From the NCBI GenBank assembly GCA_947487155.1, contig CANKVS010000026.1:1-56130 (forward strand): a stretch of DNA of 56,130 nt, given 5' to 3'. The DNA is from an uncultured Flaviramulus sp. (lineage in GTDB: Bacteria > Bacteroidota > Bacteroidia > Flavobacteriales > Flavobacteriaceae). How positions within the stretch are numbered: position 1 is the first letter of the stretch; every line of letters starts with the position of its first letter. The notes under the pieces are model-generated. The model saw nothing but the letters and a program-made list of their open reading frames with translations. It was not told where the DNA came from and searched no databases. Positions 7,685 through 16,143 of this stretch are shown here, one piece after another. The position numbers and the translations under genes are program-made.

Positions 7685-9109
7685 ATGACTTCATCCGAAT
7701 TCTATTCTCTTATTAAACAACAGTTTCCGTTTCAACCTACACTAAAACAAAATATTGTACTTCAACAGCTATCAGAATTTATTTTTAGCAAAACACCAAA
7801 TGCACTATATGTACTTAAAGGGTACGCAGGTACTGGCAAAACAACCATTGTTGGTACTATTGTTACGCATTTATGGAAAGCCAAAAAAAGTGCTGTTTTA
7901 ATGGCTCCAACGGGTAGGGCAGCTAAAGTAATTTCTAATTACTCGAAAAAAGAGGCATTTACCATTCATAAAAAAATATATTTTCCAAAAAAAGAAAGAG
8001 GTGGTGGTGTAAAATTTGTTTTGCAACCCAATAAACATAAAAACACCATGTTTATAGTCGACGAAGCGTCTATGATTCCCGATACCCCAGGAGATTCTAA
8101 GCTTTTTGAAAACGGATCGCTTTTAGACGACTTAATGCAATACGTGTATTCTGGTCATCATTGTAAATTACTTTTAATAGGTGATACTGCGCAATTACCT
8201 CCAGTAAAATTAGATTTGAGCCCTGCTTTAGATGAAAATAAGTTGGCTTTAAATTATAATAAAGAAGTTACTAAAATGGAATTAGATGAAGTGGTACGAC
8301 AAGAGTTCGATTCTGGTATTCTAGCTAATGCTACAGTTTTGCGAGAAGCCCTATCTAATGCGATACACGATTCATTTAAGTTCGATTTAAGCGATTTTAG
8401 GGATATTGTTAGGTTAGTTGATGGTTATGATATTATGGATGCTATAAATGATGCCTATAGCAATTTAGGAAATGAAGAAACAGCTATTATTGTTAGGAGT
8501 AATAAACGTGCAAATTTGTATAATCAGCAAATTCGTAGCAGAATACTATTTAATGAGCATGAGTTAACCGCTGGAGATTATTTAATGGTAGTAAAAAATA
8601 ATTACTTCTGGATAAAACCAACTACCGAAGCCGGATTTATAGCCAATGGCGATATTATTGAAGTTTTAGAAATTTTTTCAATAAAGGAATTATATGGTTT
8701 TCGCTTCGCGGAAGTTAAAGTACGAATGGTAGATTATCCTAAAATGAGACCTTTTGAAACCGTTTTGCTTTTAGATACTATTGAAGCAGAAACCCCATCT
8801 TTAGCTTACGAGGAGTCTAACAGGCTGTATCAAGAAGTGCAAAAAGATTACGAAAATGAAACAAGTAATTACAAGAAGTTTCTAAAAATAAAAGGGAATA
8901 GGTATTTTAATGCATTGCAGGTTAAATTCTCTTACGCTATTACGTGTCATAAATCTCAAGGCGGACAGTGGAATACGGTTTTTGTAGAGCAACCTTACTT
9001 GCCAAATGGTGTTGATAAAGATTATCTACGCTGGCTTTATACGGCCGTAACTCGTGCTAAAGAAAAGTTATATCTTATTGGTTTTAAAGACGACTTTTTC
9101 GAGGAATAG
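7685..9109 (+). CDS. RecD-like ATP-dependent DNA helicase (superfamily 1)
   Basis: This is a 474-residue superfamily 1 helicase. Walker A is GYAGTGKTT at residues 46-54. MAPTGRAAKV (motif Ia) follows, then Walker B FIVDEASM near 121-128 and LLIGDTAQLPPV (motif III). The UvrD_C_2-type end reads YAITCHKSQGGQW and YTAVTRAKEKL. It resembles a stand-alone RecD2/Dda-like helicase without the long N-terminal extension of RecD2. A role in DNA repair or replication-fork processing is inferred from the family. Its start is supported by the placement of the Q-rich segment before Walker A. It is a single gene. Confidence 0.9.
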   Translation: MTSSEFYSLIKQQFPFQPTLKQNIVLQQLSEFIFSKTPNALYVLKGYAGTGKTTIVGTIVTHLWKAKKSAVLMAPTGRAAKVISNYSKKEAFTIHKKIYFPKKERGGGVKFVLQPNKHKNTMFIVDEASMIPDTPGDSKLFENGSLLDDLMQYVYSGHHCKLLLIGDTAQLPPVKLDLSPALDENKLALNYNKEVTKMELDEVVRQEFDSGILANATVLREALSNAIHDSFKFDLSDFRDIVRLVDGYDIMDAINDAYSNLGNEETAIIVRSNKRANLYNQQIRSRILFNEHELTAGDYLMVVKNNYFWIKPTTEAGFIANGDIIEVLEIFSIKELYGFRFAEVKVRMVDYPKMRPFETVLLLDTIEAETPSLAYEESNRLYQEVQKDYENETSNYKKFLKIKGNRYFNALQVKFSYAITCHKSQGGQWNTVFVEQPYLPNGVDKDYLRWLYTAVTRAKEKLYLIGFKDDFFEE

Positions 9110-9191
9110 CATAAATGTAAAAACTTTAATCACATAAACTTAAAAACTCTAATATTAATACTATTTTTGAGTTATAATTGATTTATAAATT

Positions 9192-9920
9192 ATGAAGATA
9201 ATTTCAATGATTCCTGCGCGCTATAGTGCATCCCGCTTTCCTGGTAAGTTAATGAAAGACCTTGGAGGCAAAACAGTTATTCGATGTACTTATGAAGCCA
9301 CAGTAGCTACAAATTTATTTGATGATGTTTTTGTGGTGACAGATAGTGGCATAATTTATGATGAAATTGTAAACCATGGTGGAAAAGCCATTATGAGCGT
9401 AAAATCGCATGATTGTGGTAGCGATAGAATTGCTGAAGCCGTAGAACATTTAGATGTTGATATTGTTATAAATGTACAGGGTGATGAGCCCTTTACAGAT
9501 AAAGAGTCTTTGGAGAAATTGATAGCGGTTTTTAAAGACGATTATGATAAAAACATAGATTTAGCATCGCTAATGGTTCATATTACAGATTTAGACGAAA
9601 TTAACAATTCCAATACCGTAAAAGTTATTGTCGATCAAACAGATTTTGCATTATATTTTTCACGAAGTCCAATACCATACCCTAGAGAAAAAGAAGCTGG
9701 GGTTAGGTATTTTAAACACAAAGGAGTTTACGCTTTTAGAAAACAAGCAATTTTAGATTTTTATAAACTACCAATGCAATCGTTAGAAGCATCTGAAAAA
9801 CTAGAGCAATTAAGATATTTAGAATACGGGAAACGAATAAAAATGGTAGAAACCAATGTGCAAGGTGTAGAAATTGATACACCTGAGGATTTAGAGCGCG
9901 CCAAAAAATTATGGAAATAG
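9192..9920 (+). CDS. kdsB: 3-deoxy-manno-octulosonate cytidylyltransferase
   Basis: KdsB activates Kdo with CTP to give CMP-Kdo, the donor for the inner core of lipopolysaccharide. The 242-residue protein opens with the nucleotide-binding signature [15 protein letters not shown] at 7-21. It carries NVQGDEPF near 98-105 and the late segment RSPIPYPRE. In Shewanella a KdsB homologue works with the oxidase KdnB and an aminotransferase KdnA to make CMP-8-amino-Kdo. A kdnB homologue sits two genes downstream here, so this enzyme may prefer the 8-amino sugar. A HAD hydrolase gene follows after nine bases. Confidence 0.95.
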   Translation: MKIISMIPARYSASRFPGKLMKDLGGKTVIRCTYEATVATNLFDDVFVVTDSGIIYDEIVNHGGKAIMSVKSHDCGSDRIAEAVEHLDVDIVINVQGDEPFTDKESLEKLIAVFKDDYDKNIDLASLMVHITDLDEINNSNTVKVIVDQTDFALYFSRSPIPYPREKEAGVRYFKHKGVYAFRKQAILDFYKLPMQSLEASEKLEQLRYLEYGKRIKMVETNVQGVEIDTPEDLERAKKLWK

Positions 9921-9929
9921 TTTAAACAA

Positions 9930-10667
9930 ATGCGTTTCAGTAACTCATTAAATGAAAATAAATTGATAAAAGAGTTTCAACATATAAAAGTTATTGGTTT
10001 TGATGCCGATGATACACTTTGGGTAAATGAAACCTACTTTAGAGAAGCCGAAATAGAATTTGGTAAATTATTATCAGCATATGAAACCCCCAATAAAATA
10101 GATCAAGAATTATTTAAAATGGAAATGCAAAACTTACCACTTTATGGCTATGGTGTTAAAGCTTTTGTGTTATCAATGGTTGAAAGTGCTTTAGAGTTGT
10201 CCAACCATAACGTAACTAATAAAACTATCGAGAAGATACTAAATATAGGAAAAGATATGCTTAATAAACCTGTGGAATTACTTGATGGTGTAGAAGATGT
10301 TTTAAAATCGTTATTTGGTAAATATAGATTGATACTTGCTACTAAAGGCGATTTGTTAGATCAAGAACGGAAACTTGAAAAATCTGGGTTAACAAAATAT
10401 TTTCATCATATCGAAGTTTTAAGTGACAAACAAGAGGTTAATTATTCAAGACTATTAAATCATTTAGATATTAATCCATCTGAATTTTTAATGATAGGGA
10501 ATTCTTTGAAATCTGATGTTTTGCCATTAATAAATATAAAAGCTCATGCTATTCATGTACCATTTCATACAACTTGGGCGCATGAAATTGTAAGTGATGA
10601 GGACACTAATGGGAAATCATATAAAACTGTAAATAGTTTAAAAGATATTTTAAACTATTTAAATTAA
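9930..10667 (+). CDS. HAD family hydrolase
   Basis: This is a phosphatase-like protein of 245 residues. The nucleophile motif FDADDTLW is at residues 24-31 (Asp25 nucleophile, Asp27 acid/base). LATKGD supplies the conserved threonine and lysine, and IGNSLKSD gives the acidic metal ligands, so the active site is complete. The substrate is not readable. It is nine bases after kdsB, and a sugar-phosphate role is plausible, although Kdo-8-phosphate phosphatase KdsC proteins are usually shorter (about 170-190 residues) and capless. A role in nucleotide or sugar phosphate clean-up is an alternative. Confidence 0.85.
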   Translation: MRFSNSLNENKLIKEFQHIKVIGFDADDTLWVNETYFREAEIEFGKLLSAYETPNKIDQELFKMEMQNLPLYGYGVKAFVLSMVESALELSNHNVTNKTIEKILNIGKDMLNKPVELLDGVEDVLKSLFGKYRLILATKGDLLDQERKLEKSGLTKYFHHIEVLSDKQEVNYSRLLNHLDINPSEFLMIGNSLKSDVLPLINIKAHAIHVPFHTTWAHEIVSDEDTNGKSYKTVNSLKDILNYLN

Positions 10668-10728
10668 TAGAAAAGAATGCTTCGGCACTTAGTATCGGAG
10701 TTTTTTGTTGAATTCAGTAGAATTATTA

Positions 10729-10742
10729 TGTCCGCTAAAGCG
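10729..10742. repeat. Small palindromic hairpin TCCGCTaaAGCGGA
   Basis: A perfect six-base inverted repeat with a two-base centre, followed by an A-rich run, lies in the gap between the HAD gene and kdnB. It could be a weak terminator, or a copy of a dispersed palindrome. Confidence 0.45.
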
Positions 10743-10852
10743 GAAATCAAAAAAAATAAATAGTCGTTTTTTTCTAAGAAATTTAAGATTATTTAAACGA
10801 GTAAGATTTAAAATAATAGTATTTTTACTTTTTGTAAAAGAAAACATGTTAA

Positions 10853-11935
10853 ATGAGTTATAAAAACTTTCCAATGGTGCCAAGAGTAATTTTTGGCAGA
10901 GGTAGTTTCAATCAGTTAAATGAAATAATTGCCCCAAAGCGATTAAATATAAATGCTCCATTTATATACCTAATAGACGATGTATTTAAAAATGAACCTT
11001 GGTTAATATCAAGAATTTCTTTATCCTATGATGATAAAATCATGTACATTTCGTCGAAAGAAGAACCAAAAACATCACAAGTTGATGATTTGGTTGAAGA
11101 CATTATTTTAAACACAAAAGAACGGCCTTCAGGTATTATAGGCATAGGAGGAGGGAGCATGTTAGATTTAGCCAAGGCTGTATCTATAATGCTAACGAAT
11201 AAAGGTAAATCTCATGAATATCAAGGATGGGATTTAGTTAAAAACCCTGCAATATATCATATTGGTATTCCAACTATTTCTGGAACAGGAGCAGAGGTAT
11301 CTCGAACTACAGTATTAACAGGGCCAGAGAAAAAACTTGGTATAAATTCAGATTTCACCCCATTCGATCAGGTTATATTAGATCCAGAACTTACAAAAGA
11401 TGTTCCAAAAAGCCAATGGTTTTATACAGGTATGGATTGTTTTATTCATTGTGTAGAATCGCTAAATGGCACATATTTAAATGCCTTTAGCAAAAGTTAT
11501 GGCGAAATGGCTTTCAATATGTGCAAAGACATCTTTTTAAATGATAACCTATCTACAGAAGAGGCGCAAGATAACCTAATGATGGCCTCATGGCATGGTG
11601 GTATGAGTATTGTATATTCTCAAGTTGGTGTAGCACATGCAATGAGTTATGGCTTGTCTTATTTATTAGGCACAAAACATGGTATTGGTAACTGCATTGT
11701 TTTTAACCATTTAGAAGCGTTTTATCCAGAAGGTGTTAAGCTTTTTAAAAGTATGGTTGCTAAACATAATATTGAGCTACCAAAAGGGATTTGTGCAGAT
11801 TTAAGTGATACAGATTTTGATATAATGATTGCTGTCGCCTTAGGCTTAGAGCCACTATGGGAAAATGCTTTGGGTAGCAATTGGAAAAAAATAATGACTC
11901 CCAAAAAACTTAAGTTGCTATACCAAAAACTTTAA
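10853..11935 (+). CDS. kdnB: Iron-containing alcohol dehydrogenase, Kdo 8-oxidase type
   Basis: This is a 360-residue group III metal-dependent dehydrogenase. The dinucleotide loop GIGGGSMLDLAKAVS is near residues 97-111. The conserved GTGAEVSRTTVL follows, and the metal-binding region runs from TGMDCFIHCVES to VGVAHAMSYG and GTKHGIGN, which supplies the Asp/His ligands. KdnB of Shewanella oxidises the C8 hydroxyl of Kdo before transamination by KdnA. The link to kdsB 930 bases upstream supports that assignment over a generic alcohol dehydrogenase. No PLP aminotransferase (kdnA) is present in this window. The acyltransferase gene begins one base after its stop. Confidence 0.8.
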   Translation: MSYKNFPMVPRVIFGRGSFNQLNEIIAPKRLNINAPFIYLIDDVFKNEPWLISRISLSYDDKIMYISSKEEPKTSQVDDLVEDIILNTKERPSGIIGIGGGSMLDLAKAVSIMLTNKGKSHEYQGWDLVKNPAIYHIGIPTISGTGAEVSRTTVLTGPEKKLGINSDFTPFDQVILDPELTKDVPKSQWFYTGMDCFIHCVESLNGTYLNAFSKSYGEMAFNMCKDIFLNDNLSTEEAQDNLMMASWHGGMSIVYSQVGVAHAMSYGLSYLLGTKHGIGNCIVFNHLEAFYPEGVKLFKSMVAKHNIELPKGICADLSDTDFDIMIAVALGLEPLWENALGSNWKKIMTPKKLKLLYQKL

Positions 11936-11936
11936 T

Positions 11937-12485
11937 ATGAGGTGGTTAGCCAAACGTATTTATTTTAACATCTTAGGGTGGAAAGTTGTTGGCAATACAA
12001 AAATGTCTCAAAGTAAAGTTAAAAAAGCAATTATTATTGCTGCACCTCACACGAGTTGGCACGACTTTTATATTGGTATTTTATTACGTTCGGTATTACA
12101 TCTAAAAACTAATTTTATAGCCAAAAAAGAACTTTTTGTATTTCCCTTTGGATTGGTTTTAAAGGCTTTTGGAGGTGTTCCAATAGATAGACATATTAAA
12201 GAAAATAAAGTGCAAGTTATTGCTAATTTATTTAAAGAAAAGGAAGAATTTAGAATGGCATTGGCGCCAGAAGGTACTAGAAAAAAAGTAGATAAATGGC
12301 GCACAGGTTTCTATTATATGGCCAAAGCGGCTAAAGTGCCAATTGTTATGATTACTTTAGATTTTGAAAATAAACAAAATAGAATATCAGAACCTTTTTA
12401 TCCTACGGACGATATGGAAGCCGATTTTAAGTTTATGCACGAATATTATAAAGGTGTAAAAGGTAAAATACCCAAATACTCCTGA
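11937..12485 (+). CDS. Lysophospholipid acyltransferase family protein
   Basis: This 182-residue PlsC-type acyltransferase has its catalytic HX4D motif as HTSWHD at 38-43. A GGVPIDR block follows near 81-87 and an APEGTR phosphate-binding block near 108-113. It is shorter than typical 240-residue PlsC proteins, and a single hydrophobic N-terminal stretch may associate with the membrane. It may transfer an acyl chain to lysophosphatidate or to another lipid. Because it is one base after kdnB it is surely cotranscribed with it, so a lipid A or ornithine-lipid-like substrate is conceivable. That is inference. Confidence 0.88.
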   Translation: MRWLAKRIYFNILGWKVVGNTKMSQSKVKKAIIIAAPHTSWHDFYIGILLRSVLHLKTNFIAKKELFVFPFGLVLKAFGGVPIDRHIKENKVQVIANLFKEKEEFRMALAPEGTRKKVDKWRTGFYYMAKAAKVPIVMITLDFENKQNRISEPFYPTDDMEADFKFMHEYYKGVKGKIPKYS

Positions 12486-12623
12486 TAACTTCGATGACTC
12501 CAAACCCAAAACAGTTTTGTTAGCATAATTAAAATAGGAAACTTCCATTTACTTCTAATAGTTCACCATTGTTAAAGTCTAGGTTTCTTAGTTGCTTAAT
12601 TATTTCCAATTACTTTTTTAAGA

Positions 12624-12653
12624 TTGGCATAAAAATTGAATACTATAATTATG
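12624..12653 (+). promoter_or_regulatory. Promoter-like sequence of the candidate small transcript
   Basis: TTG at 12624-12626 is followed after exactly 19 bases by TAATTATG (12646-12653), one mismatch from TAnnTTTG. The spacing is ideal. Transcription would begin near 12660. Confidence 0.45.
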
Positions 12654-12659
12654 TATTGG

Positions 12660-12766
12660 TGAATGAAACATAAAGTAAACAATTCATTGTACCTAAAAAG
12701 AAACATTGGCTAATGCGCAAACATACAAAAGCTACCTCATTAATTTATGAAGTAGCTTTTTTGTAT
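12660..12766 (+). ncRNA. Candidate small RNA or leader transcript of about 105 bases
   Basis: A promoter-like element at the right distance and a T-tailed hairpin bracket this stretch, defining a transcript of about 105 bases with no downstream gene on its strand. It contains a 16-codon frame (12663-12713, starting MKHKVNNSLY) that would be nearly leaderless. It may be a small RNA, a peptide gene, or simply the 3' end of the acyltransferase transcript with a chance promoter. Confidence 0.3.
12727..12762. terminator. Hairpin terminator, bidirectional
   Basis: AAAAGCTACCTCAT (12727-12740) pairs with ATGAAGTAGCTTTT (12747-12760) with one mismatch, and TT follows. Its A- and T-rich arms suit both the plus-strand genes upstream and the minus-strand SGNH hydrolase ending at 12842. 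Confidence 0.75.
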
Positions 12767-12841
12767 TCATATTACTGTTAAAAGATGTTAATTGTAGAAT
12801 AACTTTAAAACTTCTTGTTTAGACTAAGCTTATTATTGTTA

Positions 12842-13528
12842 TTATAATTTTAGTACCTCTTTTATGCTCTTTTGAATTATAGGTTCCATAATAATATAGC
12901 CAGATTCGTTAGGGTGAACAGAGTCGTAACCCAATTCTTCTTTTAAACCATTAACATCGTTAACCATGGCAGAAAAATAATCGGCATATATTAATCCGTT
13001 TTCATTAGTATACGATTTTAGTAATTTATTCAGCTTAATAACCTCTTCTGCTGGTTTTATATCAGGATTCCAAGGAAAACTGTAAGCAGGTAATACAGAG
13101 CATATAATAACTTTTATTTGATTTGTTTTAGTCATTTCAGACATTGATATGATATTATCTGCAATCATTTCGATAGTAGAAGGACCTGTGTTTCCAGCAA
13201 TGTCGTTTATTCCTGCTAGTATAACAACAGCTGCAGGTTTTAGTTTTATAACATCTTGCCTAAATCGAATAAGCATTTGCGGGGTGGTTTGCCCACTAAT
13301 ACCTCTGTTTATATAGGGATTGTTTTTAAAAAAGTTTGGTCTAAAATTCAACCAGCCCTCTGTAATGGAATTACCCATAAATATAACGCGTGCCTCATTA
13401 TTATTAGAATCCATTAGTTGTATGTTTTCGTTTTTAAACCTATTTAAATTTGCCCAATCTTGAGTATAAGAAAGCTTGGAAAAAGCACTTATTAGTATAA
13501 CAGCGACTATCAGCTTTAAATTTTTCAT
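12842..13528 (-). CDS. SGNH/GDSL hydrolase, exported
   Basis: This is a 228-residue secreted esterase or deacetylase. After a signal peptide (about residues 1-22, ending KLSYTQ) come the four SGNH blocks: FMGNSITEGW with nucleophile Ser54, the glycine of NRGISGQT, the asparagine of LAGINDIAG, and the Asp/His pair in DSVHPNESGY near the C-terminus. Such enzymes often remove acetyl groups from polysaccharides. It lies 19 bases downstream of a sulfatase gene and is probably cotranscribed, so the two may strip sulfate and acyl groups from an algal or host glycan. The substrate is inferred. Confidence 0.9.
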   Translation of the reverse strand: MKNLKLIVAVILISAFSKLSYTQDWANLNRFKNENIQLMDSNNNEARVIFMGNSITEGWLNFRPNFFKNNPYINRGISGQTTPQMLIRFRQDVIKLKPAAVVILAGINDIAGNTGPSTIEMIADNIISMSEMTKTNQIKVIICSVLPAYSFPWNPDIKPAEEVIKLNKLLKSYTNENGLIYADYFSAMVNDVNGLKEELGYDSVHPNESGYIIMEPIIQKSIKEVLKL

Positions 13529-13547
13529 AAGTAATTGCGATATTATT

Positions 13548-15146
13548 TTATCTTAGGTATTTCTTATCTAATTCTTTTGAGTCTTTATATTTTACTCTCA
13601 GTTCATCTAACTTTATTTTCATCTCTTTTACAACATCTGCATAGTTTGGATCATTATAAACGTTATTCATTTCTTGTGGATCTTTTAAACGATCGTATAA
13701 TTCCCATTCATCTACGTCGTAATAAAAATGAATGAGTTTAAACTCTTTACTAATAATTGCATAATGCCTTTTTACTTGATGTTGCCCAGGATATTCGTAG
13801 TAATGATAATATACAGATTTTCTGTTCCAGTTACTTGTATCTCCTTTTAATAGTGGAATTAAACTTTCTCCCTGCATATCTTTTGGAGCTTCAATTTGCG
13901 CAGCCTCTAAAAATGTTTGAGCAAAGTCGAGATTTTGCACCATTTCGTCGTTTGTTGTTCCTGGAGTAATTTTATTAGGCCATTTAAATAAAAGCGGCGT
14001 TTTAAACGATTCATCGTAAGCAAAACGCTTATCAAACCAACCATGCTCTCCCAAATAAAATCCTTGATCGGAGGTGTAAATAACCATAGTGTTTTCGCTT
14101 AACCCGCTTTCATCAAGATAATCTAAAACGCGTCCTACATTATCGTCGACAGACGATACGCAAGCAAGATAATCTTGCATATAGCGTTGGTACTTCCATC
14201 TCATTTTTTGTTTATCGTTAAATGTTGGCCAATTATTTTTAAACACATTATTTATAGAGTCAATAATGGGATCGTATAGTTTTCTTTGTTCTTCGTTTAG
14301 CCTGCTATATGCACGTTCAAAACCACGAATAGAAGGCACTTTAGGTTCTACACCTCCCATGTTTTCCATGGTTTCTGGTTTTATTTTTGAGTCATGCCCG
14401 TATTTCATGTGCGTAAGCAAATTCATTTCTGCAGTTTTCGCTGCAGTACCTCTGTTTTTATAATCGTCGAAGAGCGATTCTGGTTCTGGAAAGGTTTTTT
14501 GCGTAAACGTTTTAAATTTATCTGCTCTTGGCCACCAAGCCCTGTGCGGTGCTTTGTGCAAATACATCATCATAAAAGGTTTTTGTTTATCTCTTTTTTT
14601 ATCGAGCCAATTTATAGTTAAATCGGTGATAATATCGGTTACATATCCCGTAATGGTGGTGTCTCCCTTTTGCGTGATAAAATTTGGATTAATGTAACTG
14701 CCTTGACCTGGTAAAATCATAAAATCGTCGACGCCTTTAGGATTGTTACCAAAGTGCAATTTACCATACATAGCCGTTTGGTAACCTGCTTTTTGAAACA
14801 ATTGTGGAAAGGTAACCTGTGTCGTATCAAAAGGTCTTTTGTTGTCAATTTTTCCATTTAAATGTGTGTGCTTCCCTGTAAGGATAGTTGCTCTTGAAGG
14901 TGCACAAATAGAATTTGTAACGCAGGCATTGGTAAATAGCATGCCTTCTTTTGCTATGCGGTCTATATTTGGCGTTTTAATTAATTTATCTGAATACGAG
15001 CTAATTGCTTGATACGCATGGTCATCAGACATTATAAACAAAATATTAGGTTTAGTAAGCTTAGGTATAGCTTTCTCTTTTTCTGAACAAGAAAAAAGTG
15101 AGAATAAAATTATTGATAAGAAAATAATGTTTTGTGTTGATTTCAT
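13548..15146 (-). CDS. Sulfatase, type I formylglycine-dependent lipoprotein
   Basis: This 532-residue envelope sulfatase has a lipoprotein signal ending at Cys20 (ILFSLFSC). The metal-binding start is PNILFIMSDDHAYQ. The formylglycine motif CAPSRATILTG begins at Cys81, with the C-x-P-S-R core needed for conversion of cysteine to formylglycine. Later metal ligands appear in YTSDQGFYLGEHGWFDKR. It would hydrolyse sulfate esters, probably on a marine polysaccharide. Conversion needs a formylglycine-generating or anSME enzyme that is not in this window. Its ATG overlaps the miaA stop (ATGA), so its translation may be coupled to a housekeeping gene. The SGNH hydrolase follows. Confidence 0.93.
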   Translation of the reverse strand: MKSTQNIIFLSIILFSLFSCSEKEKAIPKLTKPNILFIMSDDHAYQAISSYSDKLIKTPNIDRIAKEGMLFTNACVTNSICAPSRATILTGKHTHLNGKIDNKRPFDTTQVTFPQLFQKAGYQTAMYGKLHFGNNPKGVDDFMILPGQGSYINPNFITQKGDTTITGYVTDIITDLTINWLDKKRDKQKPFMMMYLHKAPHRAWWPRADKFKTFTQKTFPEPESLFDDYKNRGTAAKTAEMNLLTHMKYGHDSKIKPETMENMGGVEPKVPSIRGFERAYSRLNEEQRKLYDPIIDSINNVFKNNWPTFNDKQKMRWKYQRYMQDYLACVSSVDDNVGRVLDYLDESGLSENTMVIYTSDQGFYLGEHGWFDKRFAYDESFKTPLLFKWPNKITPGTTNDEMVQNLDFAQTFLEAAQIEAPKDMQGESLIPLLKGDTSNWNRKSVYYHYYEYPGQHQVKRHYAIISKEFKLIHFYYDVDEWELYDRLKDPQEMNNVYNDPNYADVVKEMKIKLDELRVKYKDSKELDKKYLR

Positions 15147-16069
15147 TTTATAGGTAGTGTTTTATTCTTATTAATTTCGTTTATAATGTCATCAAAGTTA
15201 GCTAAATAATCAAACCATAAAGTGTTCTTATTTTTTTTAAACCATGTAAGCTGTCGCTTTGCAAACCGTCTAGAGTTTTTCTTTATTTCTGAAACTGCAA
15301 AACCTATTGTCCATTCATTATTTAAGTAATTAAATACTTCTTTGTAACCTACAGTATTTAATGCGTTTAAATGCTTGAATTTAAGTAATGATTTAACTTC
15401 GTTTAACAAACCTTCTTGAAGCATTATATCTACACGTTTGTTAATTCGTTCGTAAATAATAGCTCTATCTGCCGTTAATCCAACGGTTATGGTTTTAAAA
15501 GTACGTTTTGTTTTGTCCTTATTTAAAAAAGAAGAGTAGGGTTGGCCTGTACCAATACAAATTTCGAGTGCTCTAATTAAACGATGTGGATTATCAATAG
15601 CAATTGTATTATAGGCTAAATTATCAAGTTCTTTAAGTGCTTCTTGCAAATGAGCAAGCCCTTTAATTTTTAAATCGTTGTTCAGCTTATCTCTTATGCT
15701 ACTATCAATTTTCGGAAAATTATCTAAACCAGTTGTTACGGCATCAACATATAACCCCGAACCACCAACCATAATAATCGTGTTGTGTTTTTTAAATAAT
15801 GTATCAAGGCATTGTAAGGCCTCTTTTTCAAAAGCACCAACATTATAGCTGTCTTGTATGGATTTATGATGAATAAAATGATGTTTTGCTTGCGCGAGCT
15901 CTTCTTTGGTTGGAGCAGCGGTGCCAATTTGCATCTCACGAAAAAATTGTCTTGAATCGGCTGAAATTATTTCGGTATTAAAATGCTTAGCTAGTTTAAT
16001 GCTTAGAGCGGTCTTACCAATAGCTGTTGGTCCTACTACCGAAATAAGATATTTAGTTTTCGAGCTAAT
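15143..16069 (-). CDS. miaA: tRNA dimethylallyltransferase, no standard start codon
   Basis: MiaA transfers a dimethylallyl group to N6 of A37 in tRNAs that read UNN codons. The first ATG in this frame (15934) would remove the P-loop. The frame continues upstream and encodes KYLISVVGPTAIGKTALS, the complete nucleotide-binding start of the family, then ISADSRQFFREMQIGTA. No ATG, GTG or TTG is in frame between the in-frame TAA just inside the end of the channel gene and the P-loop. I place the start at an ATT at 16069, giving 308 residues, close to the usual 300-310. ATA or ATT codons further upstream are alternatives. Its stop overlaps the sulfatase ATG. Confidence 0.85.
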   Translation of the reverse strand: MSSKTKYLISVVGPTAIGKTALSIKLAKHFNTEIISADSRQFFREMQIGTAAPTKEELAQAKHHFIHHKSIQDSYNVGAFEKEALQCLDTLFKKHNTIIMVGGSGLYVDAVTTGLDNFPKIDSSIRDKLNNDLKIKGLAHLQEALKELDNLAYNTIAIDNPHRLIRALEICIGTGQPYSSFLNKDKTKRTFKTITVGLTADRAIIYERINKRVDIMLQEGLLNEVKSLLKFKHLNALNTVGYKEVFNYLNNEWTIGFAVSEIKKNSRRFAKRQLTWFKKNKNTLWFDYLANFDDIINEINKNKTLPIK

Positions 16070-16143
16070 AGCTAATAATTTAAATTTTTCGAGTTGTAAA
16101 GTTAAGTCTAAAATAGAATTAAATAAAACATAAATGGTATTGT

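Larger units (their letters stand above)
12486..12841. other. Intergenic region holding a possible small transcript
   Basis: There is no gene of normal size between the acyltransferase and the convergent SGNH hydrolase. It holds a promoter-like sequence (12624-12653), a 16-codon frame and a hairpin terminator, described separately. The rest, for example 12490-12620, shows nothing I can support. Confidence 0.6.

Noticed and set aside
9930..10667. KdsC (Kdo-8-phosphate phosphatase)
   Set aside because: The HAD protein is larger than KdsC and contains a cap region, so only a general HAD call is made.
15143..15934. MiaA starting at the ATG at 15934
   Set aside because: This removes the P-loop, which is intact and in frame upstream.
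15143..16069. Frameshift or pseudogene for miaA
   Set aside because: The frame from the P-loop to the stop is continuous and all motifs are intact; only a start codon is missing.
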